From the NCBI RefSeq assembly GCF_046614695.1, contig NZ_JBKKHQ010000001.1:310001-374000 (forward strand): DNA of 64,000 nucleotides, read 5' to 3'. Source of the DNA: Pokkaliibacter sp046614695 (GTDB lineage Bacteria > Pseudomonadota > Gammaproteobacteria > Pseudomonadales > Balneatricaceae). This document shows positions 62,784-64,000 of the stretch, piece by piece; within the stretch, counting starts at the first letter, position 1, and each line of letters begins with the position of its first letter. A program made the position numbers and the translations under genes. The notes beneath the pieces were generated by a model, which saw only the letters and a list, made by a program, of their open reading frames with translations, was not told the DNA's origin and did not search any database.

Positions 62784-64000
62784 TTAGTCAACGAATAGCA
62801 TTTCTGTAAAGATATTCACTGGCGTATTCTCAAAGGCATGCTGATCAAGACAAAGCTGCTGAATTTTCTGACAACGCCATTCGGGATATCGAGTGCGAAG
62901 GTTATCCAGGAACTTGGCCTCAAGCAGAGGAATGCCCTCGTCGCGGCGGCGGCGATGACCGATGGGGTACTCCACCGCAATCTCCTCCGTGGAGGTGCCG
63001 TCCGTAAAGAAAACCGTGATGGCATTGGCAATAGAACGCTTGTCTGATTCCAGATACTCGCGGCTGTACCGCTCATCCTCGACAATCACCATCTTCTCAC
63101 GCAGCTTATCAATGATGGGATTTGCCTGATGGAAGCTGTCTTCATAGTGCTCCGCCTTCAATGCTCCCAACGCCAGGGGCACGGCAATCATGTACTGCAA
63201 GCAATGATCACGGTCAGCGGGGTTCGCCATCGGCCCCACTTTGGAGATGATACGGATGGCCGACTCATGAGTTCTCACCTGAATCTTCTCAATCTCGTGC
63301 AGACGGTCTTTGACCAGCGGGTGCAATGTCATGGCCGCTTCTGCAGCGGTTTGCGCATGGAACTCTGCCGGGAAGGAAATCTTGAAGAGCACGTTTTCCA
63401 TCACATAGCTGCCAAATGCCTGCGGCAGGCTAAAGGCACGTTCGTGCTCTGGTTTCAGCTTCTGATCCTTGTTGGTCTTGCTGAAGAGCACATCATAAAA
63501 ACCCCACTGCGGCGCCGTGAGCACAGAGGGCAAGCCCATCTCCCCTTTCATCGTGATCATCGCCAGCCTGACCGCCCGGGAAGTGGCATCCCCAGCGGCC
63601 CAGGATTTTCGCGATCCCGCATTGGGTGCATGCCGATAGGTACGAAGAGCCTGACCATCAACCCATGCCTGCGATAGCGCATCAATGATTTGTTCGCGAC
63701 TGCCGCCAAGAAGCTTGGTCACGACCGCCGTCGAGGCGACTTTCACCAGCACCACATGATCCAGCCCCACGCGGTTGAATGAGTTTTCGAGGGCCAGCAC
63801 ACCCTGAATTTCATGCGCCTTGATCATCGCGGTGAGTACTGCCTTCATCGTTAGGGGCGCCTCACCGTTGGCAATACGCTGACGGCTCAGGTAATCCGCT
63901 ACTGCCAGTACTGCTCCAAGGTTATCGGAAGGATGTCCCCACTCTGCCGCCAGCCAGGTATCGTTGTAGTCCAGCCAACGGATAATGCAGCCAATATCAA
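62784..64000 (-). CDS. prpD: 2-methylcitrate dehydratase PrpD (5' end outside window)
   Basis: MmgE/PrpD family enzyme of the methylcitrate cycle (2-methylcitrate to 2-methyl-cis-aconitate) for propionyl-CoA use. About 405 residues are in view, running open to the window edge (DIGCIIRWLDYNDTW, GHPSDNLGAVLAVADYLSR). Conserved blocks include SRKSWAAGDATSRAVRLA and FHAQTAAEAAM. An ATG at 63848 is internal, not the start. prpB and prpC are expected beyond the right edge. No terminator is obvious in the 135 bases between the stop and the tRNA terminator. Confidence 0.94.
   Translation of the reverse strand, partial: DIGCIIRWLDYNDTWLAAEWGHPSDNLGAVLAVADYLSRQRIANGEAPLTMKAVLTAMIKAHEIQGVLALENSFNRVGLDHVVLVKVASTAVVTKLLGGSREQIIDALSQAWVDGQALRTYRHAPNAGSRKSWAAGDATSRAVRLAMITMKGEMGLPSVLTAPQWGFYDVLFSKTNKDQKLKPEHERAFSLPQAFGSYVMENVLFKISFPAEFHAQTAAEAAMTLHPLVKDRLHEIEKIQVRTHESAIRIISKVGPMANPADRDHCLQYMIAVPLALGALKAEHYEDSFHQANPIIDKLREKMVIVEDERYSREYLESDKRSIANAITVFFTDGTSTEEIAVEYPIGHRRRRDEGIPLLEAKFLDNLRTRYPEWRCQKIQQLCLDQHAFENTPVNIFTEMLFVD

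Overview
The window reads as a chromosomal segment of a gammaproteobacterium close to the Pseudomonadales/Oceanospirillales. The TCA block sdhCDAB-sucAB-lpd-sucCD with divergent gltA, a che gene set like cluster 2 of Pseudomonas, ttcA, nfuA and a PA0069-type radical SAM gene all have the Pseudomonas-like form. No rRNA, CRISPR array, transposase or integrase was seen. There is one tRNA, tRNA-Pro(CGG).

Layout. 1-7.1 kb: recC-recB (minus strand; recB runs off the left edge). 7.25-10.7 kb: a small basic protein, then an AT-rich accessory stretch with three minus-strand genes separated by about 100-base gaps: an HNH nuclease, a protein with an Abi/HEPN-like C-terminus, and a protein with split GIY-YIG-type motifs. 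One gap looks like a degraded integron attC site. 11.4-15.2 kb: alkylation repair (Ada-AlkA fusion plus ogt), a LysR regulator and a divergent EamA exporter. 15.3-18.5 kb: htpG with a clear heat-shock promoter, a DUF599 membrane protein and an unknown protein. 18.6-31.9 kb: a block of TCA-cycle genes. 32-42 kb: ttcA, nfuA, a MATE pump, a CPA2 antiporter, a radical SAM gene under a LexA-type operator, an NAD(P)-binding protein, tpm, gorA and a Sel1-repeat lipoprotein-like secreted protein. 42.1-43.1 kb: a BASS-family symporter. 43.4-52.6 kb: a chemosensory operon (STAS protein, cheY, cheA, cheW, PAS-MCP ending in WEEF, cheR, cheB, small MCP). 53-58 kb: the ribosomal oxygenase roxA and the glyoxylate shunt genes aceB and aceA. 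58.9-61.9 kb: ETF-ubiquinone oxidoreductase, an S24/UmuD-like protein preceded by two LexA boxes, a DUF2185 protein and a winged-helix protein. 62.5 kb to the end: tRNA-Pro and the 3' part of prpD.

How the parts work together. The largest theme is acetyl-CoA, propionyl-CoA and fatty-acid carbon use: the TCA cycle, glyoxylate shunt, methylcitrate dehydratase and ETF-QO. A second theme is DNA damage: RecBC, Ada-AlkA/Ogt and two LexA-type regulated genes. The third is a complete signalling array.

The most unusual items are: (1) the UmuD-like protein that keeps the fold signature but has Arg where the catalytic Ser and Lys should be, placed behind two LexA boxes that embrace a sigma-70 promoter; (2) the LexA-type operator of the radical SAM gene, which is also a 13-bp-arm hairpin containing the Shine-Dalgarno sequence; (3) the three-gene nuclease/HEPN-like accessory stretch with attC-like gaps; and (4) a cluster of DnaA-box-like 9-mers downstream of aceA. 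All functional statements come from reading the sequence and from knowledge of the families; no database search was possible.
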